Assembly: GCF_003058055.1 (NCBI RefSeq)
Contig: NZ_QBTZ01000001.1
Location: forward strand, 126,501 to 190,500
DNA length: 64,000 nt
Reading direction: 5' to 3'
Origin: Acidovorax sp. 107
GTDB taxonomy: Bacteria; Pseudomonadota; Gammaproteobacteria; Burkholderiales; Burkholderiaceae_C
Shown: positions 52,605 through 60,791 of the stretch, piece after piece
Numbering within the stretch: the first letter of the stretch is position 1
Layout: every line of letters begins with the position of its first letter
Notes under the pieces: model-generated
Databases searched by the model: none
Told to the model about the DNA's origin: nothing
Seen by the model: the letters and a program-made list of their open reading frames with translations, nothing else
Program-made: the position numbers and the translations under genes

Positions 52605-55043
52605 ATGACCGATTTTGCCCCGCTTTCCACTGCCAGACGATGGGCGCTCGGATCAGGCGACAAGCCGCCTGCCTCGCTGGGCCGGTTTGAGCTGAAGAAG
52701 CAACTGGGCAGGGGGGCACAGGCCACCGTGTGGCTGGCGCTGGATCCGCGCCTGCAGCGCGAGGTGGCCATCAAGCTCATGCGCCCCATGCAGGACCAGG
52801 ACCCGTCGGTGCTGGAACAGTGGCTGCGCGAGGCGCGCCATGTGGGGCGCCTGGCCCATCCCTACATCGTGCCGGTGTTCGAGGCCGACGTGCAGGGCGC
52901 GCAACCCTACATCGTTTTTGAGTACGTGCCGGGCCTCACACTGGCCGAGCACCTGGCCCAGCAAGGGCGTTGCACACCGCACGACGCCGTGGCCCTCATG
53001 GTGGATGTGCTCGATGGCCTGCATGCCGCCCACCAGTCGGGCATCGTGCACCGGGATCTCAAGCCGTCGAACATCATGATTGACGCCCATCGCCACGCCC
53101 GGGTGATGGACTTTGGCCTGGCCGCCCCTGTGCATGCCGGCCCGGACGCCCAACTGGCCAGCGGCACGCCTGCCTACATGGCGCCTGAGGCAGCGGCCGG
53201 CGCCGCGCCCACCCCCGCCATGGACGTGTATTCCGCCGCACTGGTGCTCGTCGAGATGCTCACGGGGCGCCCTCTCATCCACCAGAAGGACACCTGGCAG
53301 GCGCTGTACCGCATTGCCAATGACACCCTGGTGTTGCCCGCTGACCTGGGGCCCGGGGTGGACGACGGCCTGCGTGCCATCCTGCAGCGCGCCATGGCGC
53401 GTGAACCTGCGCAGCGCTACGCCACGGCGGCAGACTTTCGGGATGCGCTGCGTGCCTGGGCGGCACCGGCCAGTGCACCCACAGCCTCCAGCAATGCCAC
53501 GCTCGATTTTTTGCTCCGGCGCATGCGGCACAAGAGCGACTTCCCGGCGCTGTCGGACTCGGTGGCGCGCATCCAGCGCGTGGCCAATTCGGAAGATGAC
53601 AGCATCAGCGACCTGACCCACGAAATCCTGAAGGACGTGGCGCTCACCAACAAGCTGCTGCGCCTTGTCAACAGCGTGCATTACGCCCACGCCAGCCGGG
53701 GCACCATCAGTACCGTCTCGCGTGCGGTGAGCCTGGTGGGCTTCAATGCGGTGCGCAACATGGCGCTGAGCTTGGTGCTGCTGGACCACATGCAGGACAA
53801 GGCCCACGCCAGCCAGATGCGCGAGGAATTCCTGCGCGCCATGATGGCCGGCTCGGTGGCCGCCGAGCTGTGCAGCACCAGCCAGGCGGCCGAAGAGGCC
53901 TTCATCGGCGCGATGTTCCAGAACCTGGGGCGCATGCTGTGCGAGTTCTACTTTCCGGAGGAAGCCCGGCAGGTGCGCAGCCTGGTGGCCTCGGGGCGCA
54001 TGGAGGGCAGGGAAGAGGCTGCTTCCGTGCAGGTGCTGGGCCTGGGGTTTGAGGACCTGGGGGTGGGCGTGGCACGCGTCTGGGGCCTGCCTGAGAGTTT
54101 GCAGCGCTGCATGCGCAAGCCGCTGGGCTCGCCCACGCAGCGCTCGCCTGAACAGGGCGTGGAGCGACTGCGTTGGGCCGCCCTGGCTGCCAACGAGGTG
54201 GCCACTACCCTGCTGTTTTGCGAACCCGCCCAACTGGAGGGGCAGTTGAGCCAGGTTGGCACGCGCTACGCACGCACGCTGGCGCTGTCAGCCGAGGCCA
54301 TTGCCGACGCCGCGCTGCGAGCGCGCCACAAACTGGTGGCACTGGCCGAGGCGCTGGACCTGCGTGTGGCGCCCGACACCCCGGCGGCCCGCCTGCTCAA
54401 GCTGCCATCGGCTGCCGCGGCGCAGGCCGCACCCGATGACGCCCTGGGCGCCCACGAGTTGCGGGTGACGGAAACACAGCCCCTGCCCGCTGTGCTCGAA
54501 TCCCAGGCGGGTGGGGCAGTGTCTGTGGCGCAGGTCAATGAAGTGCTGGCTGCGGGCATCCAGGACATCACCAACGCGATGGTGGAGAGTTTTCAGCTCA
54601 ACGATGTGCTGCGAATGATCCTGGAGACCATGTTCCGTGCCCTGGGTTTTCGGCGCATGGTGTTTTGCCTGCGCGAGGCCCGCACCGACATGTTGACCGG
54701 CCGCTTTGGCCTGGGTGAGGGCAGCGAGGTGGCCGTGCGGTCTCTCAAGGTGCCCCTCAAGGCGCAAGGTGACCTGTTTGCCGCCGTGTGCCTGCGCGGC
54801 GCCGACACGCTGATCAACGACGCCACCGAGCCCCGCATGCAGGCGCGGCTGCCCGATTGGTACCGCAAGGGCATCAATGCGCCGTCGTTTCTGCTGCTGC
54901 CGCTGCAGATCAAGGGGCAGCCCTTTGCCCTCATCTACGCCGACCAGGCGACGGCGGGCGGCATTGTGGTGGATGACAAGGCCCTGGGCCTGCTGCGTAC
55001 CCTGCGCAACCAGGCGGTGATGGCCTTCCGGCAGGCGGGGTGA
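52605..55043 (+). CDS. Ser/Thr protein kinase-HDOD-GAF fusion
   Basis: An 812-residue signalling protein. Residues about 25-285 form a eukaryotic-type kinase: LGRGAQATVWLALD, VAIKLM, VHRDLKPSNIMID, MDFGLAA and GTPAYMAPEA are all present, so it should be active. Residues about 310-510 are an HDOD domain (DFPALSDSVARIQRVANSED; LVGFNAVRNMALSLVLLDHM), which in other proteins controls c-di-GMP- or motility-linked outputs. The final 170 residues look like a GAF domain. No membrane spans. It precedes rodA by 29 bp on the same strand. Confidence 0.88.
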   Translation: MTDFAPLSTARRWALGSGDKPPASLGRFELKKQLGRGAQATVWLALDPRLQREVAIKLMRPMQDQDPSVLEQWLREARHVGRLAHPYIVPVFEADVQGAQPYIVFEYVPGLTLAEHLAQQGRCTPHDAVALMVDVLDGLHAAHQSGIVHRDLKPSNIMIDAHRHARVMDFGLAAPVHAGPDAQLASGTPAYMAPEAAAGAAPTPAMDVYSAALVLVEMLTGRPLIHQKDTWQALYRIANDTLVLPADLGPGVDDGLRAILQRAMAREPAQRYATAADFRDALRAWAAPASAPTASSNATLDFLLRRMRHKSDFPALSDSVARIQRVANSEDDSISDLTHEILKDVALTNKLLRLVNSVHYAHASRGTISTVSRAVSLVGFNAVRNMALSLVLLDHMQDKAHASQMREEFLRAMMAGSVAAELCSTSQAAEEAFIGAMFQNLGRMLCEFYFPEEARQVRSLVASGRMEGREEAASVQVLGLGFEDLGVGVARVWGLPESLQRCMRKPLGSPTQRSPEQGVERLRWAALAANEVATTLLFCEPAQLEGQLSQVGTRYARTLALSAEAIADAALRARHKLVALAEALDLRVAPDTPAARLLKLPSAAAAQAAPDDALGAHELRVTETQPLPAVLESQAGGAVSVAQVNEVLAAGIQDITNAMVESFQLNDVLRMILETMFRALGFRRMVFCLREARTDMLTGRFGLGEGSEVAVRSLKVPLKAQGDLFAAVCLRGADTLINDATEPRMQARLPDWYRKGINAPSFLLLPLQIKGQPFALIYADQATAGGIVVDDKALGLLRTLRNQAVMAFRQAG

Positions 55044-55072
55044 CGCGGTGGCATCCACCCGATAATCGGGGG

Positions 55073-56248
55073 ATGGCCGTTGTTTTTGAAAAGCCCACGC
55101 TCGTTCAGCGTCTGGTGCCCCTGTTTCGGGGTTTTGACCTTCCGCTCCTGTTGCTGGTGTTGCTGCTGGCCTGTGCGGGGTTGCTGGCCATGTATTCGTC
55201 TGGCTATGACCACGGCACGCGGTTTGTGGACCATGGGCGCAACATGCTGATCGCGGGGGCCATCCTGTTCATGGTGGCCCAGGTGCCGCCCCAGAAAATC
55301 ATGGCCTGCGCCGTGCCGCTGTACCTGACCGGGGTGGCCCTGCTGGTGGCGGTGGCGCTGTTTGGCATCACCAAAAAAGGCGCCACGCGCTGGATCAACG
55401 TGGGCATCGTCATCCAGCCCAGTGAAATCCTCAAGATTGCCATGCCGCTGATGCTGGCCTGGTGGTTCCAGAAGCGCGAGGGCACGCTGCGCCCGCTGGA
55501 CTTTGCCGCGGCGGGCCTGCTGCTGGCCATTCCGGTCGGGTTGGTCATGAAGCAGCCTGACCTGGGCACGTCGCTGCTGGTGCTGGCGGCGGGGCTCTCG
55601 GTGATCTTCTTTGCGGGCCTGTCCTGGAAGCTGATCCTGCCGCCGGTGCTGATCGGCGGTGTGGGCATCGCTACCCTGGTGCTGCTGGGCGACCAGCTGT
55701 GCGCGGATGGCGTGCGCTGGGTGGTGCTGCACGACTACCAGCAGCAGCGCATCTGCACCTTGCTGGACCCCACCCGCGACCCGCTGGGCAAGGGTTTCCA
55801 CATCATCCAGGGCATGATCGCCATTGGCTCGGGCGGCCTGTGGGGCAAGGGCTTCATGGCGGGCACCCAAACCCATCTGGAGTTCATTCCCGAGCGCACG
55901 ACCGACTTCATCTTTGCCGCCTATTCCGAGGAGTTTGGTCTGGCGGGCAACCTGTTCCTGCTGGTGTGTTTTCTGCTGCTGGTCTGGCGGGGGCTGGCCA
56001 TTGCGGCGGGCGCCAGTACCTTGTTTGGCCGCCTCATGGGGGGCGCGGTGTCGATGATCTTCTTCACCTATGCCTTTGTGAACATGGGCATGGTCAGTGG
56101 CATCCTGCCGGTGGTGGGTGTCCCCTTGCCCTTCGTCAGCTATGGAGGCACCGCCATGGTCACCCTGGGGCTGGCGCTGGGCATCCTGATGTCGGTGGCG
56201 CGATCCCAGAAGCAGGAAACCAAGGACCCTCTCCCCGCCGCGCTGTAG
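55073..56248 (+). CDS. rodA: Rod shape-determining glycosyltransferase RodA
   Basis: A 391-residue SEDS-family peptidoglycan polymerase with about ten membrane helices. Typical: AMYSSGYDHGTRFVDHGRN, KKGATRWINVGIVIQPSEIL, KQPDLGTSLLVLA, HLEFIPERTTDFIFAAYSEE and GVPLPFVSYGGTAMVTLGLA. Partner PBP2 (mrdA) is not adjacent in the window. Follows the kinase-HDOD gene, which could be co-transcribed. Confidence 0.93.
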   Translation: MAVVFEKPTLVQRLVPLFRGFDLPLLLLVLLLACAGLLAMYSSGYDHGTRFVDHGRNMLIAGAILFMVAQVPPQKIMACAVPLYLTGVALLVAVALFGITKKGATRWINVGIVIQPSEILKIAMPLMLAWWFQKREGTLRPLDFAAAGLLLAIPVGLVMKQPDLGTSLLVLAAGLSVIFFAGLSWKLILPPVLIGGVGIATLVLLGDQLCADGVRWVVLHDYQQQRICTLLDPTRDPLGKGFHIIQGMIAIGSGGLWGKGFMAGTQTHLEFIPERTTDFIFAAYSEEFGLAGNLFLLVCFLLLVWRGLAIAAGASTLFGRLMGGAVSMIFFTYAFVNMGMVSGILPVVGVPLPFVSYGGTAMVTLGLALGILMSVARSQKQETKDPLPAAL

Positions 56249-56264
56249 GGCCTTGTGGGCGCGG

Positions 56265-56293
56265 TTGCCCGCAACACGCCCTCGGGGTACAAA
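56265..56293 (+). promoter_or_regulatory. Promoter of yegP
   Basis: TTGCCC (56265-56270), 17-nt spacer, TACAAA (56288-56293); predicted start near 56300. GGAGGG at 56330-56335 lies 7 nt before the ATG. Confidence 0.55.
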
Positions 56294-56342
56294 CCGGCTG
56301 GCCAACCGTGTTTTGGCCACTCAGCATCCGGAGGGTTTCCCC

Positions 56343-56681
56343 ATGGCGGCGAAGTTCGAGCTCAAGAAGTCGAAGAACGACAAGTTTGTCTTCAACCTGC
56401 TGGCCGCCAACGGTCAGGTCATCCTGACCAGCGAGATGTACGAATCTCGCGCCAGCGCGCTGGGTGGCATCGAGGCGGTGCGCAAGAACGCTCCGAACGA
56501 CGGCCGTTTTGGCCGGCTCAGTGCCAAGAACGGGGCGCCGTATTTCACCCTCAAGGCGGGCAATGGCCAGGTGATCGGGCAAAGCCAGATGTATTCGGGT
56601 GCCAGGGCGCGGGATGAGGGCATCGAGTCGGTGCAGGTCCATGCCGCGCAGGCCGGGCTGGACGACCAGACGGCTGCTTGA
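56343..56681 (+). CDS. yegP: YegP/DUF1508-family protein
   Basis: A 112-residue protein made of two DUF1508 repeats: FELKKSKNDKFVFNLLAANG with EMYESRASALGGIEAVRKNA, then FGRLSAKNGAPYFTLKAGNG with QMYSGARARDEGIESV. Small cytoplasmic protein of unknown function, conserved in many bacteria. A clear promoter and Shine-Dalgarno precede it, so it is its own unit. Confidence 0.9.
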   Translation: MAAKFELKKSKNDKFVFNLLAANGQVILTSEMYESRASALGGIEAVRKNAPNDGRFGRLSAKNGAPYFTLKAGNGQVIGQSQMYSGARARDEGIESVQVHAAQAGLDDQTAA

Positions 56682-56772
56682 CGCCGCGAGCTGGCCCGCA
56701 GCGCACAGGGGCTGCGTGGGGGCATGCAGGCCCAGGGCCATCCAGGGACGATCGCGCGCCTAAAATGCCCCG

Positions 56773-58257
56773 ATGACTTCCCGCTCTACCACTGCCGCGC
56801 CCCAGCGCGCTGCCACCAGCCAGCGCATCGATGTTGCCCGTGAACTGCTGCTGACCCCCTTCGGCCTGGATGAGGGCCACCTCGCCCGTGCCCTGGCCGA
56901 GATCCGCACCCACCAGGTGGACGATGCGGACCTGTACTTCCAGTACACCCGCAGCGAAGGCTGGAGCCTGGAAGAGGGCATCGTCAAGACCGGCTCCTTC
57001 AGCATCGACCAGGGGGTGGGGGTGCGTGCCGTCAGCGGCGAGAAGACGGCATTCGCCTATTCGGACGACATCTCCGAGGCTTCGCTGCTGGATGCAGCGC
57101 GCACCGTGCGGTCTATTTCGTCTGTAGCGCAGGCAGGAAAAGTGCGGGTTGCTCCTAAAAAGGTAGCGGCTGGCCGCAGCCTTTACCCCGGTGTGGACCC
57201 GATTGCCTCGCTGGACAGCACCGCCAAGGTAGCGCTGCTGGAGCGGCTGGAACAGCGCGCCCGCGCCAAGGACCCGCGCGTGGCGCAGGTGATGGCGGGG
57301 CTTGCCAGCGAATACGACGTGGTGCTGGTGGCGCGCGCCGACGGCACCCTGGCGGCCGATGTGCGACCGCTCGTGCGGCTGTCGGTCACAGTGATTGCCG
57401 AGCAGAACGGTCGCCGTGAGATGGGCTCCGCTGGTGGCGGTGGCCGTTTTGGCCTGGCCTATTTCGACGACGAGCAGATGGGCAAGTATGTCGATGAGGC
57501 CGTGAACGCGGCCCTGGTCAATCTGGAATCGCGTCCCGCCCCGGCGGGCGAGATGACGGTGGTGTTGGGCTCGGGCTGGCCGGGCATCCTGCTGCACGAG
57601 GCCATCGGCCACGGGCTGGAAGGCGACTTCAATCGCAAGGGCTCCAGCGCGTTCAGCGGCCGCATCGGCCAGCGTGTGGCGGCCAAGGGCGTCACGGTGC
57701 TGGACGATGGCACCATCGCCGACCGCCGCGGCTCGCTCAATGTGGACGACGAAGGCCACGCCAGCCAGCGCAATGTGCTGATCGAGGACGGCATCTTGAA
57801 GGGCTATATCCAGGATTCACTGAATGCGCGACTGATGGGCGTGGCACCCACCGGCAACGGTCGTCGTGAGAGCTACGCCCATATCCCCATGCCGCGCATG
57901 ACCAACACCTACATGCTGGGCGGCGACAAAGACCCGCAAGAGATCATCTCCAGCATCAAGAAGGGCCTGTACGCCAGCAACTTCGGGGGTGGACAGGTGG
58001 ACATCACGTCGGGCAAGTTTGTGTTCTCGGCCAGCGAGGCGTATTGGGTGGAGAACGGCAAGATCCAGTACCCCGTCAAAGGTGCCACCATCATCGGCAG
58101 CGGCCCCGAGTCGCTCAAGAAGGTGACCATGATTGGTAACGACATGCGACTGGACAGCGGCGTGGGCACCTGTGGCAAGGAAGGCCAGAGCGTGCCCGTG
58201 GGCGTGGGTCAACCCACGCTGCGTATCGAAGGCCTGACCGTGGGCGGCACGGCCTGA
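56773..58257 (+). CDS. tldD: Metalloprotease TldD
   Basis: A 494-residue subunit of the TldD/TldE zinc protease that processes unfolded peptides (microcin B17, CcdA in E. coli). The zinc motif HEAIGHGLEGDF (HExxxH) lies near residue 277 and the conserved Cys in GVGTCGKEGQSVPVG near the end. tldE is not in the window. Between GDDISEAS-type N-terminal sequence and SLYPGVDPIASL the segment SVAQAGKVRVAPKKVAAG is coded by sequence resembling the dispersed repeat. Confidence 0.93.
   Translation: MTSRSTTAAPQRAATSQRIDVARELLLTPFGLDEGHLARALAEIRTHQVDDADLYFQYTRSEGWSLEEGIVKTGSFSIDQGVGVRAVSGEKTAFAYSDDISEASLLDAARTVRSISSVAQAGKVRVAPKKVAAGRSLYPGVDPIASLDSTAKVALLERLEQRARAKDPRVAQVMAGLASEYDVVLVARADGTLAADVRPLVRLSVTVIAEQNGRREMGSAGGGGRFGLAYFDDEQMGKYVDEAVNAALVNLESRPAPAGEMTVVLGSGWPGILLHEAIGHGLEGDFNRKGSSAFSGRIGQRVAAKGVTVLDDGTIADRRGSLNVDDEGHASQRNVLIEDGILKGYIQDSLNARLMGVAPTGNGRRESYAHIPMPRMTNTYMLGGDKDPQEIISSIKKGLYASNFGGGQVDITSGKFVFSASEAYWVENGKIQYPVKGATIIGSGPESLKKVTMIGNDMRLDSGVGTCGKEGQSVPVGVGQPTLRIEGLTVGGTA
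57118..57172. repeat. Possible dispersed repeat within tldD
   Basis: TCGTCTGTAGCGCAGGCAGG, AAAAGTGCGGGTTGCTCC and AAAAAGGTAGCGGC parallel the 60722 copy (CTAGCGCTAGGGG, AATATGCGC, GCT, GTAGCGC) with many substitutions. Weakest of the in-gene copies. Confidence 0.35.
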
Positions 58258-58356
58258 GGGTTGCGTTGTCAGCTTTGGCGGCGGAGCGGGTGTGGCGCGT
58301 GACTTCGCGGTTTCACCCGCTTTTTGGGGCTTGTACTGCGTGTTGGCCAGCGCACA

Positions 58357-58908
58357 ATGGGTGACACCATGCCTGCCACGCGCCCCAGTCAATTGCTGAC
58401 GCTCCAATCGTTTGGAGACATCAGCCGTTTTTTGCGCGAGGGCGTTGCGGACGAGGATTCGCGCCAACTGCGCGACAGCCTGGGTGTGTTGTCCATGCAG
58501 ATCGACGAGGCGGTGCGCACCCGCCGCACCAGCACCGACACCACCGAGATCACCCGCCGCGTGGTGGCCTTGTCGCACAGTGCACGTGAGCACCAGCTCT
58601 TTTTGACCGGCCTCGGCTCCGCATGGCACGCGCTGTACGAGTTTGGCGCCTACCAGCGCGCCCTCCGGGAGCTGCGCAACGCCATTGCCGGCTGGCAGCA
58701 GATGCTGGAGCGCCGTAGCACTCAGGAGCGCGCCAGCTTTGACCAATTCGAACTGCTGGCTTGGCGCACGCTGGGTGAGGCCTTGCTGCTCATCGACATG
58801 TACGAACACCAGAGCGACCCCGCGAGCGACCTGCAGGATGCGCAACCGCGCCGCAAGCCCTCGGCATTGCAGCGCCTGCGTGCGTGGTTTCGGGGCGGGC
58901 GCCGATGA
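58357..58908 (+). CDS. Hypothetical protein, helical
   Basis: A 183-residue (or 179 from ATG 58369) cytoplasmic protein, mostly alpha-helical: QSFGDISRFLREGVADEDSR, DTTEITRRVVALSHSAREHQ, FDQFELLAWRTLGEALLLID, and a basic tail (LQRLRAWFRGGRR). No family recognised. Lies between tldD and the DAHP synthase leader. A TTGTAC-N16-CACAAT promoter-like pair overlaps the first ATG, which would favour 58369. Confidence 0.6.
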   Translation: MGDTMPATRPSQLLTLQSFGDISRFLREGVADEDSRQLRDSLGVLSMQIDEAVRTRRTSTDTTEITRRVVALSHSAREHQLFLTGLGSAWHALYEFGAYQRALRELRNAIAGWQQMLERRSTQERASFDQFELLAWRTLGEALLLIDMYEHQSDPASDLQDAQPRRKPSALQRLRAWFRGGRR

Positions 58909-58993
58909 ATCGCCCGGGCTTGATGTCTGTTGAGTGGCGGTCTGTCGTGCGTTTGCAACATGCGCAGGGTGCCGAACTGCGGCGCTCCTGTGC

Positions 58994-58999
58994 TACATT
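58994..58999 (+). promoter_or_regulatory. Candidate extended -10 of the aroG leader
   Basis: TGC-TACATT is an extended -10 (TGnTACATT) with a poor -35. Transcription would begin near 59006, immediately at the leader ATG (59007), implying a leaderless leader-peptide mRNA unless another promoter lies upstream. Confidence 0.35.
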
Positions 59000-59006
59000 G
59001 GTTGCC

Positions 59007-59063
59007 ATGCAAGTTCGCAGCGCGTTTTATTTTTGGTTTTTTATCTCGGTCCCCGGCGGATGA
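59007..59063 (+). CDS. Leader peptide of the DAHP synthase attenuator
   Basis: An 18-codon ORF, MQVRSAFYFWFFISVPGG, with six consecutive aromatic codons Phe-Tyr-Phe-Trp-Phe-Phe (59025-59042). Such a run is highly unlikely by chance and is what a ribosome-stalling sensor of aromatic amino acids needs. The ORF ends 40 nt before the terminator. Start codon context is poor in Shine-Dalgarno. See attenuator entry. Confidence 0.75.
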   Translation: MQVRSAFYFWFFISVPGG

Positions 59064-59139
59064 GAGGAAAACGCGCAAGCACACACAACCTCCCCATACC
59101 AACCGCCGAAGCTGCAAAGCCCGGCGGTTTTTTGTTTTT
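59054..59139 (+). promoter_or_regulatory. Transcription attenuator of DAHP synthase gene
   Basis: Terminator: AACCGCCG (59101-59108) pairs with CGGCGGTT (59122-59129), with a small inner GCT-GCAA-AGC hairpin, followed by TTTTTTGTTTTT (59128-59139). Antiterminator: CGGCGG (59054-59059), at the end of the leader ORF, can pair with CCGCCG (59103-59108), and GAGG (59064-59067) with CCTC (59089-59092) nested inside. A ribosome stalled on the aromatic codons leaves 59054 free and blocks termination; one reaching the stop codon covers it. Confidence 0.75.
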
Positions 59140-59190
59140 CAGCCCTCCCGTTTTTCCATCCACTCCAACCGACTCCACGAGGAAGCAAGC

Positions 59191-60312
59191 ATGACGGCCA
59201 CTACCAACCCCACCAGCGATGCCTGGTACCGCAGCGTCGAGAAAACCAGCCAGACCGACGACGAACGTATCAAGGACATCACCGTGTTGCCTCCTCCCGA
59301 ACACCTGATCCGCTTCTTCCCGATTGGCGGCACGCCGGTCGAGACGCTGATCACCCAGACCCGCAAGAACATCCACAACATCATGGCCGGCAAGGACGAC
59401 CGCCTGCTGGTGGTGATTGGCCCTTGCTCTATTCACGACCCTGCCGCCGCCGTCGAGTACGCCCGCCGCCTCATGGCCGTGCGCACCCAGTACGCCGACA
59501 CGCTGGAAATCGTGATGCGCGTGTACTTCGAAAAGCCACGCACCACCGTGGGCTGGAAGGGGCTGATCAACGACCCCTACCTGGACGAGAGCTACCGCAT
59601 CGACGAAGGCCTGCGCATCGCGCGCCAATTGCTCATCGAGATCAACCGCTTGGGCATGCCCGCCGGCAGCGAGTTCCTGGACGTGATTTCGCCCCAGTAC
59701 ATCGGTGACCTGATCAGCTGGGGCGCGATTGGTGCCCGCACGACCGAAAGCCAGGTACACCGCGAGCTGGCCTCTGGTATCTCGGCGCCCATCGGCTTCA
59801 AGAACGGCACGGACGGCAACATCCGCATCGCCACCGATGCCATTCAGTCGGCCAGCCGGGGCCACCACTTCCTGTCGGTGCACAAGAACGGCCAGGTCGC
59901 CATCGTGAACACCAAGGGCAACAAGGACTGCCACGTGATTTTGCGCGGCGGCAAGACGCCCAACTACGACGCTGCCAGTGTGGCTGCCGCCTGCAAGGAC
60001 CTCGAAGCTGCCAAGCTGCCAGCCACTCTGATGGTGGACTGCAGCCACGCCAACAGCAGCAAGCAGCATGAAAAGCAGCTGGATGTCGCCCGCGACGTGG
60101 CGGCGCAATTGGCAGGTGGTTCGCGCAGCGTCTTCGGCCTGATGATTGAGAGCCACCTGACGGCAGGTGCTCAAAAGTTCACACCCGGCAAGGACGACCC
60201 TTCGGCACTCGAATACGGCAAGAGCATCACCGACGCCTGCCTGGGTTGGGACACCTCGCTGCAGGCGCTGGCTGAGCTGTCGGACGCCGTGAAAGCGCGC
60301 CGCGCCCGTTGA
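59191..60312 (+). CDS. aroG: 3-deoxy-7-phosphoheptulonate (DAHP) synthase, class I
   Basis: A 373-residue enzyme condensing phosphoenolpyruvate and erythrose 4-phosphate, the first step of aromatic amino acid synthesis. Conserved blocks: LLVVIGPCSIHDP, MRVYFEKPRTTVGWKGLIND, GSEFLDVISPQYIGDLISWG, GARTTESQVHRELASG, FKNGTDG, and LMVDCSHANSSKQ. Similar in length to E. coli AroF/G/H, which are allosterically inhibited by aromatic amino acids. GAGGAA six bases before the ATG. An attenuator responding to aromatic amino acid supply lies 52-137 nt upstream; isozyme specificity cannot be told. Confidence 0.94.
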   Translation: MTATTNPTSDAWYRSVEKTSQTDDERIKDITVLPPPEHLIRFFPIGGTPVETLITQTRKNIHNIMAGKDDRLLVVIGPCSIHDPAAAVEYARRLMAVRTQYADTLEIVMRVYFEKPRTTVGWKGLINDPYLDESYRIDEGLRIARQLLIEINRLGMPAGSEFLDVISPQYIGDLISWGAIGARTTESQVHRELASGISAPIGFKNGTDGNIRIATDAIQSASRGHHFLSVHKNGQVAIVNTKGNKDCHVILRGGKTPNYDAASVAAACKDLEAAKLPATLMVDCSHANSSKQHEKQLDVARDVAAQLAGGSRSVFGLMIESHLTAGAQKFTPGKDDPSALEYGKSITDACLGWDTSLQALAELSDAVKARRAR

Positions 60313-60412
60313 CCGCTGGGTTCAGGGCAGGGTCTAAACTTGGGCCTCTCGCTGCACAACACGTGCAGCAGGGGGCTCAAGTTACCCCAAAAACGCAGAA
60401 AGGCGATCCATC

Positions 60413-60721
60413 ATGCACAGCGAAGTGTCGGTCAAACTGGCCGCAAATCAGGAATACCGTTTTGACCTGGAGGGCGCCGAGCCCATGGCCCACGAGGCCG
60501 GTCGGCGCTGGCTCGACGACCAGTTCGTCGCGCTGGACTGTGAGCCCCTGCGCGCCAGCGGCAAGGTGCTGCTGGCCGACAAGGTGCTGACCGTGGCCCA
60601 TGCGGCCGGGGCATTGATGCAGGACCCTGCGTGGTCCCGCGACTTTGCGCGTGCCGCCAGTGCCGCGCTGGCCAAGCCCATCGTGCGCGTGGACGTGCCG
60701 GGCATGGCCGTCACGTTCTGA
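60413..60721 (+). CDS. Hypothetical protein, 102 residues
   Basis: A 102-residue protein: MHSEVSVKLAANQEYRFDLE, then WLDDQFVALDCEPLRASGKV and a hydrophobic C-terminus (AKPIVRVDVPGMAVTF). Alpha/beta appearance; no family recognised. GAAAGGCG lies upstream of the ATG. Its stop codon abuts a dispersed repeat that fills the interval to the convergent mpl gene. Confidence 0.65.
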   Translation: MHSEVSVKLAANQEYRFDLEGAEPMAHEAGRRWLDDQFVALDCEPLRASGKVLLADKVLTVAHAAGALMQDPAWSRDFARAASAALAKPIVRVDVPGMAVTF

Positions 60722-60791
60722 GCGCTATTTGACAAAAATCGGCCGCTAGCGCTAGGGGAATATGCGCTAGAAGCTATTATTTTTGTAGCGC
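60722..60791. repeat. Dispersed repeat, reference copy (mpl 3' end)
   Basis: Clear copy: TTTGACAAAAATCGGCCG, CTAGCGCTAGGGGAATATG, CGCTAGAAGCTATTATTTTT, GTAGCGC. It begins right after the stop of the gene at 60413-60721 and supplies the last codons and the TAA stop (60777-60779) of mpl. No other sequence lies between the two genes. Confidence 0.85.
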
